The notes beneath the pieces were generated by a model. The model had not been told where the DNA came from. It searched no databases and saw only the letters and a list, made by a program, of their open reading frames with translations. Of a stretch of 25,859 nt of DNA, positions 17,580 to 24,125 are shown in pieces; positions within the stretch are counted from its first letter, which is position 1, and each line of letters starts with the position of its first letter. The translations under genes were made by a program, and so were the position numbers. Source of the stretch: a virus; the IMG/VR virus record IMGVR_UViG_3300020438_000240, positions 1-25,859 of that record; one strand, 5' to 3'.

Positions 17580-18279
17580 CTATCGGGATTGTGACCTCCT
17601 CTTCACCATCTAAATCATAAGTTAAATCAACGTCTGGTTGGGTGTCTCTAATATGTTCTCTTAATGCTCTAGAATCTATAGCTAATAAATAATTATCTAC
17701 AAATTCTCTTATAGATTTTTTTTCTTCATCACCATTTACTGAGGTGAGAATATATTTTAATCTTGTAGATAATTCAGGGGATGCATTTTTATTAATTTTT
17801 TTAAGACCTCTTAATTCAGCTTCAATTTTTGAATCATCGTGTCCCGTTAGAATTTTATAAGTAACTTGAGTTCCACTATGAGGTAATTTAAATGAAAATT
17901 CATTTAATCCTTTTGTTATAGATGATTCATCAAATTTTTTATTATCTATTTCAGTTAAATCTACAGTTTGTTCTTCACCTTTCCATTCAAATTTATAATC
18001 TTTACCATACCCTAGAATACGTGCTGCTATTAAAACAGCATTTTTATCTCCTAAAATTAGGTCTTTATAATTTATATCTTTGTTTACTATTAAAGAATCA
18101 ATTAATTTATCTAAAACTACTCCTTTTTGGATATAAGCTTGGTTAGTTAAAATATCTTCTTCCTTAGCGGTCATATATTTTATTTCTATTTTTCCATTTG
18201 ATAAAGGGTTATCTTCAGGATAAACTAAACCCTTAGATGGTAATTCAACTTCTTCAGTTGGGAATTTAAATTCACTCAT
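17551..18279 (-). CDS. gp26-like tail assembly / baseplate protein (frameshift donor)
   Basis: A 242-aa protein. Its N-terminus (FKFPTEEVELPSKGLVYP, then MTAKEEDIL) has the form of the T4 gp26-like family found before tape measure genes in marine T4-like phages. In this position the protein is thought to act as the short tail-assembly chaperone that coats the tape measure. The frame ends ITFFWPDV followed by TGA at 17551-17553. A run of seven T on the coding strand (17565-17571) and a GTT-TGA end lie 0-15 nt before the stop, and the +1 frame continues into a credible protein. The short form is expected to be the major product, the fused form the minor one. An imperfect ATATTTATAA-type element (GTATTTATAA) precedes it. 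Family confidence is fair; the chaperone role is inferred from context. Confidence 0.83.
   Translation of the reverse strand: MSEFKFPTEEVELPSKGLVYPEDNPLSNGKIEIKYMTAKEEDILTNQAYIQKGVVLDKLIDSLIVNKDINYKDLILGDKNAVLIAARILGYGKDYKFEWKGEEQTVDLTEIDNKKFDESSITKGLNEFSFKLPHSGTQVTYKILTGHDDSKIEAELRGLKKINKNASPELSTRLKYILTSVNGDEEKKSIREFVDNYLLAIDSRALREHIRDTQPDVDLTYDLDGEEEVTIPIGITFFWPDV
17554..17579 (-). other. Candidate programmed frameshift window
   Basis: On the coding strand this reads GGATTACATTTTTTTGGCCT and then GACGTT, followed by TGA. It is the only stretch where the 242-aa frame and the downstream frame are both open. Two slip sites are possible: the T7 run (TTT-TTT-TGG, +1 or -2) and GTT-TGA, where a slow stop codon could favour +1 slippage from GTT to TTT, as in the RF2 gene. 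No obvious stimulatory hairpin follows. Confidence 0.6.
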
Positions 18280-18309
18280 AATCTTTTATTTGTTAACAAC
18301 TTTAATTTA

Positions 18310-18319
18310 TTATAAATAC
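18310..18319 (-). promoter_or_regulatory. Intergenic ATATTTATAA-type element, one mismatch
   Basis: The coding strand reads GTATTTATAA, 30 nt before the start of the gp26-like gene and just after the terminator of the tail tube gene. A promoter placed right after a terminator is the expected arrangement if the element starts transcription. Confidence 0.5.
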
Positions 18320-18324
18320 CAATA

Positions 18325-18355
18325 TAAAAAAGGAGTTTGACATAGCCAAACTCCT
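18325..18355 (-). terminator. Rho-independent terminator after the tail tube gene
   Basis: A perfect 9-bp inverted repeat AGGAGTTTG (18331-18339) / CAAACTCCT (18347-18355) with a 7-nt loop. On the minus strand it is followed by TTTTTT, so it ends leftward transcription 23 nt after the tail tube stop. It should lower read-through from the highly expressed tube gene into the gp26-like and tape genes. Confidence 0.85.
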
Positions 18356-18378
18356 CTTAATAAGATATGTGAAAAATT

Positions 18379-18867
18379 TTAGAAATTCAATACTGCGTAA
18401 TCAATAGATAATTCAACTTGTAAATTAACTGCTGAATCAACTGTATCCCAGTTATATTCACCAAAATTAGTATTAGTTACAAAAGCACCTTTTAAAACCC
18501 ACTCTGAAACAATATCTCCTACAGGTCCTAAAACATCAATAGTTAAATCTTTTTTATAAAAATCAGAATAACCATCTCTACCTGTTACTGATTCATGGTG
18601 TAATCTTACCCATTCCATTACCGCCTGAGCACCTGATGGTGTGATAGGATCAAATAATGTCATGGTTACATTCTGCCATGTTGATTTACCTTTAACTTTT
18701 CTTTCAACGTTTATATGATTAAGGGTTACTATTCCTTGTGCTAATGTTACAGCACTTATAGCCTTAATCATAAAGCTCGGAATCCCATCCATGTAAAGGA
18801 TGAATCTATTCGCTTGTTTGGGTTCAAACGCGGTAAAAAATATTTCATTGGGATCTAATACTGCCAT
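18379..18867 (-). CDS. gp19: Tail tube protein (gp19 family)
   Basis: A 162-aa protein that polymerises into the inner tail tube. The length equals that of T4 gp19 (163 aa). It shows the family shape: an N-terminal segment (FEPKQANRFILYMDGIPSF), the middle VERKVKGKSTWQNVTMTLFD, then VMEWVRLHHESVTGRDGY and a late beta strand pair ending ELSIDYAVLNF. It sits between the sheath gene and the gp26-like gene, the normal order sheath, tube, chaperone, tape measure. It has its own upstream ATATTTATAA element (20 nt before the start) and a strong terminator downstream, which fits a very abundant protein made from its own transcript. Confidence 0.95.
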   Translation of the reverse strand: MAVLDPNEIFFTAFEPKQANRFILYMDGIPSFMIKAISAVTLAQGIVTLNHINVERKVKGKSTWQNVTMTLFDPITPSGAQAVMEWVRLHHESVTGRDGYSDFYKKDLTIDVLGPVGDIVSEWVLKGAFVTNTNFGEYNWDTVDSAVNLQVELSIDYAVLNF

Positions 18868-18887
18868 TTTCTATTGTTTATTTTCAA

Positions 18888-18897
18888 TTATAAATAT
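18888..18897 (-). promoter_or_regulatory. Intergenic ATATTTATAA element before the tail tube gene
   Basis: Exact 10-mer on the coding strand, 20 nt before the tail tube start and within the 45-nt gap after the sheath gene. Candidate late promoter or processing site (see findings). Confidence 0.6.
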
Positions 18898-18912
18898 CTA
18901 ATTTTTATGTTT

Positions 18913-20631
18913 TTATGCCGGGAAAGTAGCTCCAGTTGGTAAAACGTTAAAATCTAAGTAAATAAATTCTGCTGTTTTAGTAGGTTGAATATAAATCTGA
19001 CCTATCAACTCGTTTCTATCAATAACATCTGGGGTGTTGTTACTATCATCCATTACTACTTTAAAGGCATATAAACCTTGTCTTTGTTGTACACTTTCTA
19101 AGTATGGGTTAACTTGGCTTAAGAAGTTATTTCTTGTAGCAATTGTATTTTGTTCAAATACTAAATTATCTGCTATTTGAGAAATATAAGATTTAAGTTC
19201 AATTAATAATCTTCTAACATTTACTCTATCAAGAGCACTTGCTTTTTTCTGCATTGTTTTTTGTCCAAATACTACTACTCCTACATTTGGGAATGTAGCT
19301 ATTGGGTTAACATTTGCTTGATATAAAGTGTTTCTATTTCCGTTTGTTAAGTTTCTTTCTGCTCTAATTACAGTTGATAAACCACCTCTGTTTAAACCTG
19401 CAGGTGCGAACCATGCTTCTCCTGATCTATCATTAAAAGCAAAAACTCCTGGAATCATTGCTGAAGCTGGTACCCAAACTTGAGATCCTAAATCTGGATC
19501 AATTGTTTGTAACCATGGCCAATATGATGCTGCATATGAAGAATCAACACCTGAAGCTTGACTAGTTACTGTTGATAAAGTTGCAGTATCATAATTTACT
19601 AAATCTATAATAGATAAATTATCTCCTCTAGTTTGTGAATTATCTACCATTGTAGTTAATGGAGATGAATGGCTTTCTCTTGTTAAACCTGGGGCAACTA
19701 TTAAATTATATTGGAATAAATCTTGGTTAGCTAATAAATTAAGGGAATCTGTATAGTTTCCTGCTACTAATCCTTGTGTATTTGTTCCTATATCTCCATA
19801 GAAAGTTCCAGCAACACCAGCAAATGCTTCTCCTGTTGCTGCTCCAAATGAACCTGATCCTGCTACTGGGATAGAGCCTGTAAAGTTTGATTTTGCAGTT
19901 CCGGAGTTATCAAAGAAGTTTAATGTTGGTGTAAGTACTGATTTTACTCTTACATAGTTACTTAATGTGTTATAAGTACCTGAATTTTTTATATAATATT
20001 CACCTGTAGATGCATCTGAGGCTACTTCTTGTTTTGAATTACCAATTACTTTTTCAATGTAATTTGAAGCATTAGGATCTAATGATAAGTTTGCCCAAGT
20101 TTCTAATACTGTTTTAGAAGTTGTTATATCATTACCCCTTCTAATTAATAAACTAAATGTACCAGATGATGTATTAGGAGAAACAATTTCCCATCTAACA
20201 TTATCTTTTGAACCTGTAGCTAAAGCACCTGTGTTTGAATCTTCAGAACCAGTGCTATTCATTTCAACACCTTCTGAAATAGTTTCTAATACAAAAGAAG
20301 CAGATGTATTTGCGTTTGCAATTAATGAACTACTAGCAGGAGTGTAAGAACCACTTACTACTCTAGTTACTAATAATGAATCTCCACCTTGTTGGAAATA
20401 ATTGTATGCTGAGATTGATGTAAAATAAGTATATTCTGCACTTCCACTTTCTACTACTGTACCAAATTTGTTTTGATATTCGCTATAAGTGGTAACTAAT
20501 GTTGGAATACCTACAGGGCCTTTTACAGTAGGTCCTAAGATAGCTGCTCCAGCTTGTATAGGTTGGGCTTGTAAAAATGATTGATCATTTTCTCTAGCTA
20601 ATACTCCAGGGGATAATAATACTTCTGCCAT
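18913..20631 (-). CDS. gp18: Tail sheath protein (gp18 family)
   Basis: A 572-aa contractile sheath subunit. The N-terminus LLSPGVLARENDQSF, followed by QAGAAILGPTVKGPVGIPT, is the sheath start seen across Myoviridae; the C-terminus with QIYIQPTKTAEFIYLDFNV is the conserved domain that links neighbouring subunits. The middle, rich in Thr, Ser and Asn, is the variable surface domain. Length is a little under T4 gp18 (659 aa). Its context, directly upstream of the tail tube gene, supports the call. The presence of a sheath shows that the phage has a contractile tail. Confidence 0.96.
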   Translation of the reverse strand: MAEVLLSPGVLARENDQSFLQAQPIQAGAAILGPTVKGPVGIPTLVTTYSEYQNKFGTVVESGSAEYTYFTSISAYNYFQQGGDSLLVTRVVSGSYTPASSSLIANANTSASFVLETISEGVEMNSTGSEDSNTGALATGSKDNVRWEIVSPNTSSGTFSLLIRRGNDITTSKTVLETWANLSLDPNASNYIEKVIGNSKQEVASDASTGEYYIKNSGTYNTLSNYVRVKSVLTPTLNFFDNSGTAKSNFTGSIPVAGSGSFGAATGEAFAGVAGTFYGDIGTNTQGLVAGNYTDSLNLLANQDLFQYNLIVAPGLTRESHSSPLTTMVDNSQTRGDNLSIIDLVNYDTATLSTVTSQASGVDSSYAASYWPWLQTIDPDLGSQVWVPASAMIPGVFAFNDRSGEAWFAPAGLNRGGLSTVIRAERNLTNGNRNTLYQANVNPIATFPNVGVVVFGQKTMQKKASALDRVNVRRLLIELKSYISQIADNLVFEQNTIATRNNFLSQVNPYLESVQQRQGLYAFKVVMDDSNNTPDVIDRNELIGQIYIQPTKTAEFIYLDFNVLPTGATFPA

Positions 20632-20651
20632 TTTTTATAAATTAATTTTGT

Positions 20652-20661
20652 TTATAAATAT
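20652..20661 (-). promoter_or_regulatory. Intergenic ATATTTATAA element before the sheath gene
   Basis: Exact 10-mer on the coding strand, 20 nt before the sheath start, the same spacing as for the tail tube. A second, imperfect copy (TAATTTATAA) lies nearer the start codon at about 20636-20645. Confidence 0.6.
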
Positions 20662-20684
20662 GTTAATTTTTTTCAAAAACACCA

Positions 20685-20933
20685 TTAAGCCTTAATAAAT
20701 TCACCACTTTCTAAATTAACTGTTCCTTTACCATATTTTTCTTCAAGTTGTTTAGCTAATTGTACTTGATTATTTTCAAAAGATTTAATTTGATGTCTAA
20801 TGTTTTGTTTTTGTTGTTCTAATAGATTAATTTGATATTCAATTTGACCTAACTGAATAATAAAATTATCTTGTTGTTGTTGTAACGAAGAAAGATTGTT
20901 AATTTCTTCTTTTGATAAAACTGATTTTTCCAT
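20685..20933 (-). CDS. Small coiled-coil protein
   Basis: An 82-aa protein with no recognised family. Residues 8-66 are almost entirely helical, Gln/Leu/Ile-rich heptads (LSKEEINNLSSLQQQQDNF, then QINLLEQQKQNIRHQ), forming a predicted coiled-coil hairpin or dimer. The last 16 residues are a Gly-containing tail. It resembles small prefoldin-like coiled-coil proteins in general form only. It lies between a terminator and the sheath gene, with an imperfect ATATTTATTA element 2 nt before the start, so it may be co-transcribed with the sheath. Function unknown. Confidence 0.75.
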   Translation of the reverse strand: MEKSVLSKEEINNLSSLQQQQDNFIIQLGQIEYQINLLEQQKQNIRHQIKSFENNQVQLAKQLEEKYGKGTVNLESGEFIKA

Positions 20934-20935
20934 AA

Positions 20936-20945
20936 TAATAAATAT
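20936..20945 (-). promoter_or_regulatory. Imperfect intergenic ATATTTATTA element
   Basis: Differs by one base from the ATATTTATAA consensus. It lies only 2 nt before the start of the 82-aa coiled-coil gene, just after the terminator of the gene upstream. Confidence 0.35.
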
Positions 20946-20970
20946 TTAAGGGTTAGTTAAAATTTAATTT

Positions 20971-21040
20971 TTTTAAAAAATAGAACTAAGGGAGTTGAGT
21001 ATATTATCTTTTTAAAAAAGAACCCTCCCTTAGAACTATT
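20971..21040 (-). terminator. Large hairpin terminator after the 71-aa gene
   Basis: Inverted repeat: AATAG-aa-CTAAGGGAG (20979-20994) pairs with CTCCCTTAG-aa-CTATT (21025-21040), 14 bp with one symmetrical 2x2 internal loop and a 30-nt AT-rich loop. On the minus strand the stem is followed by a T run, as expected for leftward termination. It begins 1 nt after the stop of the 71-aa gene. Confidence 0.8.
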
Positions 21041-21041
21041 C

Positions 21042-21257
21042 TTAAGTTTCAATAATTTCTTCTTTTACAAATTCACCATCGTTATCTATAGTTACTCTAT
21101 ATCTTTTCCCTGAAGGAGTTTTCATTATAATTCCTTTAGTTGAATCCGTAATTTCAATGTCTTGATTTGTAGTTGGGTCCATTTTAGAATCAATTAAAGA
21201 TCTTAATTCTGACATTTGTTGACCCATAAAAGCCCCCAACTCTGATAATATACTCAT
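21042..21257 (-). CDS. Small unknown protein
   Basis: A 71-aa protein with an N-terminal helix (LSELGAFMGQQMSELRSLI, about 4-22) and a C-terminal beta-like segment (GIIMKTPSGKRYRVTIDNDG, about 42-61). No family is recognised. It is flanked on both sides by strong terminators (20971-21040 and 21308-21335) and preceded by an ATATTTATAC element, so it is probably a separate, strongly expressed transcription unit. A small virion or assembly protein is possible, inferred only from this setting. Confidence 0.7.
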   Translation of the reverse strand: MSILSELGAFMGQQMSELRSLIDSKMDPTTNQDIEITDSTKGIIMKTPSGKRYRVTIDNDGEFVKEEIIET

Positions 21258-21285
21258 ATGACCATTTAGTAAAAACGTTAATATG

Positions 21286-21295
21286 GTATAAATAT
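21286..21295 (-). promoter_or_regulatory. Intergenic ATATTTATAC element
   Basis: One mismatch from the ATATTTATAA consensus. It lies 28 nt before the start of the 71-aa gene and directly downstream of the terminator of the 181-aa gene, a sensible place for a promoter of the isolated 71-aa gene. Confidence 0.5.
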
Positions 21296-21307
21296 GTGGG
21301 GGAAATT

Positions 21308-21335
21308 AAAAAAGGGGAGAACCTAAGTTCTCCCC
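21308..21335 (-). terminator. Rho-independent terminator after the 181-aa gene
   Basis: Perfect 9-bp stem GGGGAGAAC (21314-21322) / GTTCTCCCC (21327-21335) with a CTAA loop, followed on the minus strand by TTTTTT. It is the strongest hairpin in the window and lies 20 nt after the stop of the 181-aa gene, marking the end of a transcription unit of alanine-rich proteins. Confidence 0.9.
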
Positions 21336-21355
21336 AATTGTTTTAATCTAAAAGA

Positions 21356-21901
21356 TTATTGTTTGTTCATGCCTTGTCCTGGTGCTGTTGGGGGCATCAT
21401 CTCTGCTGGAGTACCTCCTGGTGCAGCACCTTTAGCTACCATTGATCCTGAAGCTGCTGCCTCAACGTATACTGGAGTGAAAGCTGCATCTACTGCTGCT
21501 ACATAATCACCAATTACACCGAAATCATCTGCAAAATCAACTCTTTCTTTTAAGTTAGAAGCTTCTTTTGCTGCTACAGCATTGGAAATTTCAGTTCCTT
21601 TTGCTGTTAAATCTGCTGCTAATTCATCAAACGAGTTGATTATCGCATCTGGGTTGTTAATTGCTTGGTTGTATGCATGATTAACTGCTGAAGATCCTGA
21701 ATTTTCTTCTTGAGTTTCAGCTGCTAAAGCTGCTGCTAAATCACTATCAATTTGAGTTCCTTCATCTGAAAGAAATAATTCTCTTCCTGCTTTAAACCTT
21801 GTGGTTGCAGTCATATAGTTTTCTTTTTGGAGTTTTAATGTCCCTGCAGTCTCATCTAACCTTGCTGTTACATTAGCTGCTAATTGTTGTATCTTGTTCA
21901 T
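21356..21901 (-). CDS. Alanine-rich helical protein (181 aa)
   Basis: No family recognised. It is predominantly helical and rich in Ala/Glu/Asp (SDLAAALAAETQEE, AVAAKEASNLKERVDFADDF). It ends in a Gly/Pro/Met-rich tail (GAAPGGTPAEMMPPTAPGQG) that is probably disordered. No cysteines or tryptophans. It is the last of three Ala-rich genes and is followed by a strong terminator, so the unit looks highly expressed and virion-related. An imperfect ATATTTTATAA element (21923-21933) lies 21 nt before the start. Function unknown; a whisker, neck or decoration role would fit but cannot be shown. Confidence 0.75.
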   Translation of the reverse strand: MNKIQQLAANVTARLDETAGTLKLQKENYMTATTRFKAGRELFLSDEGTQIDSDLAAALAAETQEENSGSSAVNHAYNQAINNPDAIINSFDELAADLTAKGTEISNAVAAKEASNLKERVDFADDFGVIGDYVAAVDAAFTPVYVEAAASGSMVAKGAAPGGTPAEMMPPTAPGQGMNKQ

Positions 21902-21922
21902 TTTCTTTTTTTTAAGATTGTT

Positions 21923-21933
21923 TTATAAAATAT
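21923..21933 (-). promoter_or_regulatory. Imperfect intergenic element ATATTTTATAA
   Basis: The 10-mer with one inserted T, 21 nt before the start of the 181-aa gene. Spacing is close to the 20-21 nt seen for the sheath, tail tube and 77-aa genes. Confidence 0.35.
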
Positions 21934-21956
21934 ATTTGTTAGTTGATGTTGCTTTC

Positions 21957-22376
21957 TTAAGCTACAGCTACACTATCATTTACTCCTATTACATCTACAA
22001 ACAAAGTATCTAATGCTGCTTCTTGTGTTGCTTTGAAGTTAATTAATGAAGCATCAAGTTCTGCATCTTTTGCTGCTACTGCTGCTGATGATTCTGAAAG
22101 TGAGTCTGCTTTTGCTGCATCAACGTTAGCTGTTAAATATGCTACTTTTGTATCGTTATCTGCTTGATATGCTGCAAATGAAGAATCAAAAGCTACTTTA
22201 TGAGCTTGTTCTGCATCATTTTTTGCAGTTACTAATGCTGCTTTTGCTGTAGCGTGAGCTGCTGCTTTTGCTGCAAAATCTGCATGAGCTTCACTAAGTT
22301 TTGCATCTCTATCTGCTTTAGCGGATACCATCAATCCTGCTACTGCGTCACTTATTTGTTTAATTTGTGTTGACAT
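21957..22376 (-). CDS. Alanine-rich coiled-coil protein (139 aa)
   Basis: About 39 of 139 residues are Ala, and there is no Pro, Cys or Trp. The body is one long predicted helix with heptad-like repeats (SEAHADFAAKAAAHATAKAA, then NDAEQAHKVAFDSSFAAYQ). Such a composition suits an elongated coiled-coil oligomer like a fibre, whisker or scaffold. The N-terminus has no signal peptide. No family is recognised. It sits in the middle of the Ala-rich trio. Its codons are GCT/GCA-rich, raising local GC above the neighbouring genes. The start is preceded by a pure A run rather than a Shine-Dalgarno sequence. Confidence 0.75.
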   Translation of the reverse strand: MSTQIKQISDAVAGLMVSAKADRDAKLSEAHADFAAKAAAHATAKAALVTAKNDAEQAHKVAFDSSFAAYQADNDTKVAYLTANVDAAKADSLSESSAAVAAKDAELDASLINFKATQEAALDTLFVDVIGVNDSVAVA

Positions 22377-22423
22377 TTTTTTTTAATTTTAAAATATTAA
22401 TAATTAGTTAATAGTAAATTTGA

Positions 22424-22852
22424 TTATTGAGCTGTGTAAGCTGAAGTAAATTCACTAGCAACACCTAAATCAGCTTTGTATTGTGCTTCTATAGCATCAT
22501 ACGATGAATTAGCTGCTGTAAGTACTGAGTTCCAATCAGAATATTGATCACCAAGTTCTGCTATAATTGCAAAAATTGTACCTGCACCTGCACTATCAGT
22601 ATCTACACCTACAATAGCAGAAATTTCTGCAAGAGTAGCGGCTCTTTCAGTTGTTAAATCAAGCATTCTTTGATCTGCTTTGTCTTCGTATCCTTCTTTA
22701 AGAGCAGTGAATTCAGTCATATCAGCAACCATAATGTACTGTGAATCTTCTGTTTTTGCTAATTCTTGAGCAGACCAAGCTGTTGAAATTCCAGCATCCA
22801 AAGCATCAAGATTTGTTTTTATGGCTCCCGCCATATTTCCTAAAAGTCCCAT
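22424..22852 (-). CDS. Alanine-rich helical protein (142 aa)
   Basis: The first gene of the Ala-rich trio. It has an N-terminal amphipathic start (MGLLGNMAGAIKTNLDALDA), then Ala/Thr/Asp-rich helices (KADQRMLDLTTERAATLAEI) and a Gly-containing turn (GVDTDSAGAGTIFAIIAELG). No family recognised. It has the longest upstream gap in the window (194 nt), holding an exact ATATTTATAA element 112 nt before the start and a hairpin between, which would leave a structured leader of about 100 nt. Probably a late structural protein; function unknown. Confidence 0.73.
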   Translation of the reverse strand: MGLLGNMAGAIKTNLDALDAGISTAWSAQELAKTEDSQYIMVADMTEFTALKEGYEDKADQRMLDLTTERAATLAEISAIVGVDTDSAGAGTIFAIIAELGDQYSDWNSVLTAANSSYDAIEAQYKADLGVASEFTSAYTAQ

Positions 22853-22910
22853 AATTTGTTTTGTTTTTAAGGGGTTAATAAATAAATAAAATAACTATAA
22901 GTGAAAACTA

Positions 22911-22930
22911 GTTGCATAGAAAAATGCAAC
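22911..22930 (-). other. Perfect stem-loop in the leader
   Basis: GTTGCAT (22911-22917) and ATGCAAC (22924-22930) pair around a 6-nt loop. No T run follows, so it is unlikely to be a terminator. It may stabilise the 5' end of the message or bind a regulator. Confidence 0.55.
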
Positions 22931-22964
22931 TTAATTTGATGTACATTTTATAATTTTTGTACGG

Positions 22965-22974
22965 TTATAAATAT
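22965..22974 (-). promoter_or_regulatory. Intergenic ATATTTATAA element before the Ala-rich genes
   Basis: Exact 10-mer on the coding strand, 112 nt before the start of the 142-aa gene. This copy is the farthest from its gene, which argues that the element acts in transcription or mRNA processing rather than directly in ribosome binding. Confidence 0.6.
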
Positions 22975-23046
22975 TAAAAAATATAAGAAAGTCGCAAAAA
23001 AAGGAAAAGAAAATGCAGGAAATTTTTACTAAAATATGATGTTTTT

Positions 23047-23685
23047 TTAATAAATACTTTGGGAATTAGGTGTACTATATGAACTAGAAACATTTAAAAT
23101 ATTAATGAATTCATCTGCATCTGTTTGATCAATTCCACCTTGTCTTTCCCATTTAGTTTCATCAAATGGGTATATAGAAGTGTGTGATTCTATACAATTG
23201 TATAATCTATTATCTGGGCCAAATATATCATCTCCTACAGCATAATATGTGTTTGGAGCCCAATCTGTCATACCCGAAGTATGACCCATAGCTTTTTCTT
23301 GAAGAACATTTATTGTTACCTTAATTTCAATAGAAGAGTGACCTGATTGAGTGGAAATTGATATACATTCAAATGTAATATAGTTTACATTTCCTGCAGC
23401 AAATTTTCCTGAATTTTCTAGTATTACAAATTGGGTATTTCCTGCTAAAAAATTTTGATTTACTTGGTTTAATTCGTATCCATCTATTTTTATACCCGCT
23501 GTTGAAGTATATAATCTAATATGACATTTTTTACCTGGTTTTAAAGATAAAAGACCATCAGTATGTTTAATTTGGTTGTATTTATCTTTATGGTCTGTTG
23601 TTTCTCTGTTTAAAATTCTAAAGTCTATAGACCTATCCTGATAAATTACTTGTGTTTCTTCTTTTATTTGATTTGGATGGTACAT
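23047..23685 (-). CDS. Virion adhesin with C-terminal chitin-binding-type (CBM5/12-like) domain
   Basis: A 212-aa protein. The first about 135 residues are beta-rich without a family match. Residues 141-184 (DWAPNTYYAVGDDI, LYNCIESHTS, then FDETKWERQGG) follow the carbohydrate-binding module 5/12 pattern: W-x-Y-x-x-G-D, then Y-x-C-x-x-x-H, then W. Such domains on phage tails bind surface glycans. The gene stands in the adhesin block between the Ala-rich genes and the small fibre gene, with an exact ATATTTATAA element only 3 nt before the start, inside a 12-nt gap. A role in host attachment is inferred. Binding to chitin itself is not implied. Confidence 0.75.
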   Translation of the reverse strand: MYHPNQIKEETQVIYQDRSIDFRILNRETTDHKDKYNQIKHTDGLLSLKPGKKCHIRLYTSTAGIKIDGYELNQVNQNFLAGNTQFVILENSGKFAAGNVNYITFECISISTQSGHSSIEIKVTINVLQEKAMGHTSGMTDWAPNTYYAVGDDIFGPDNRLYNCIESHTSIYPFDETKWERQGGIDQTDADEFINILNVSSSYSTPNSQSIY

Positions 23686-23688
23686 TTG

Positions 23689-23698
23689 TTATAAATAT
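23689..23698 (-). promoter_or_regulatory. Intergenic ATATTTATAA element, 3 nt before start
   Basis: Exact copy filling almost the whole 12-nt gap between the 129-aa and 212-aa genes; its last base overlaps the upstream stop codon. The closeness to ATG is hard to reconcile with a simple -10 box for this gene. Confidence 0.5.
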
Positions 23699-24087
23699 TA
23701 GAAAATAAACCAACCTGTACCACCATTACTAACAGTAGAAATTGATTCGTATTGTATGTCTAAATCTGTATATGTTGTGGCTCCATCTATTGTATCAGAA
23801 CCTTGTCTTTGAAGAGTTAATGTATTTGCTCCTGCAGCTTGTGTTAATTTAAAAAATATTTGTCTACCAGGATATGTAGCAGCAACTGGCATATTTACTG
23901 TAATATCTCCTCCTGAAGGATCAATTAGAATAAATTGTTGTGTTCCTGTTATTGTGTAAGGTGAATCTGTGTTATCTAATGAGACTGTACCTGAGTTTAA
24001 AAGTGAGCCTGATAATATTAATGATCCTGTTAAGTGTGAATCGCCTTTCGAATGAAAGCCGTTTTTTATTATAAATTCGTTTGCCAT
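23698..24087 (-). CDS. Small tail-fibre-like protein
   Basis: A 129-aa beta-rich protein with short repeats (HLTGSLILSGSLLNSGTVSL) that look like a triple-stranded fibre shaft, followed by a beta domain (PGRQIFFKLTQAAGANTLTL) and the end ISTVSNGGTGWFIF, a common close for phage fibre head domains. There are no cysteines. It probably forms a trimeric short fibre or an attachment piece. It is one of the few genes here with a weak Shine-Dalgarno-like GGGAA upstream (coding strand TAGGGAAAAGATATG). Virion fibre is likely; the exact part is unknown. Confidence 0.72.
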   Translation of the reverse strand: MANEFIIKNGFHSKGDSHLTGSLILSGSLLNSGTVSLDNTDSPYTITGTQQFILIDPSGGDITVNMPVAATYPGRQIFFKLTQAAGANTLTLQRQGSDTIDGATTYTDLDIQYESISTVSNGGTGWFIF

Positions 24088-24125
24088 ATCTTTTCCCTAT
24101 CCAAGATTATGTTAATATTTTATTT

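Larger units (their letters stand above)
22853..23046 (-). promoter_or_regulatory. Intergenic region with structured leader upstream of the Ala-rich gene set
   Basis: The longest non-coding stretch here. In transcription order it holds an AT-rich start, the ATATTTATAA element, a weak inverted repeat GTACA/TGTAC (22941-22962), a 7-bp perfect hairpin (22911-22930), an AT-rich stretch with an imperfect copy of the element near 22875-22887, and the start codon. No ORF of note occurs on either strand. Confidence 0.55.

Noticed and set aside
12473-22852. Shared MGLL N-terminus of the 77-, 142- and 708-aa proteins as a targeting or processing signal
   Set aside because: Four residues are too few, and the following sequences are unrelated. 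It could be chance.
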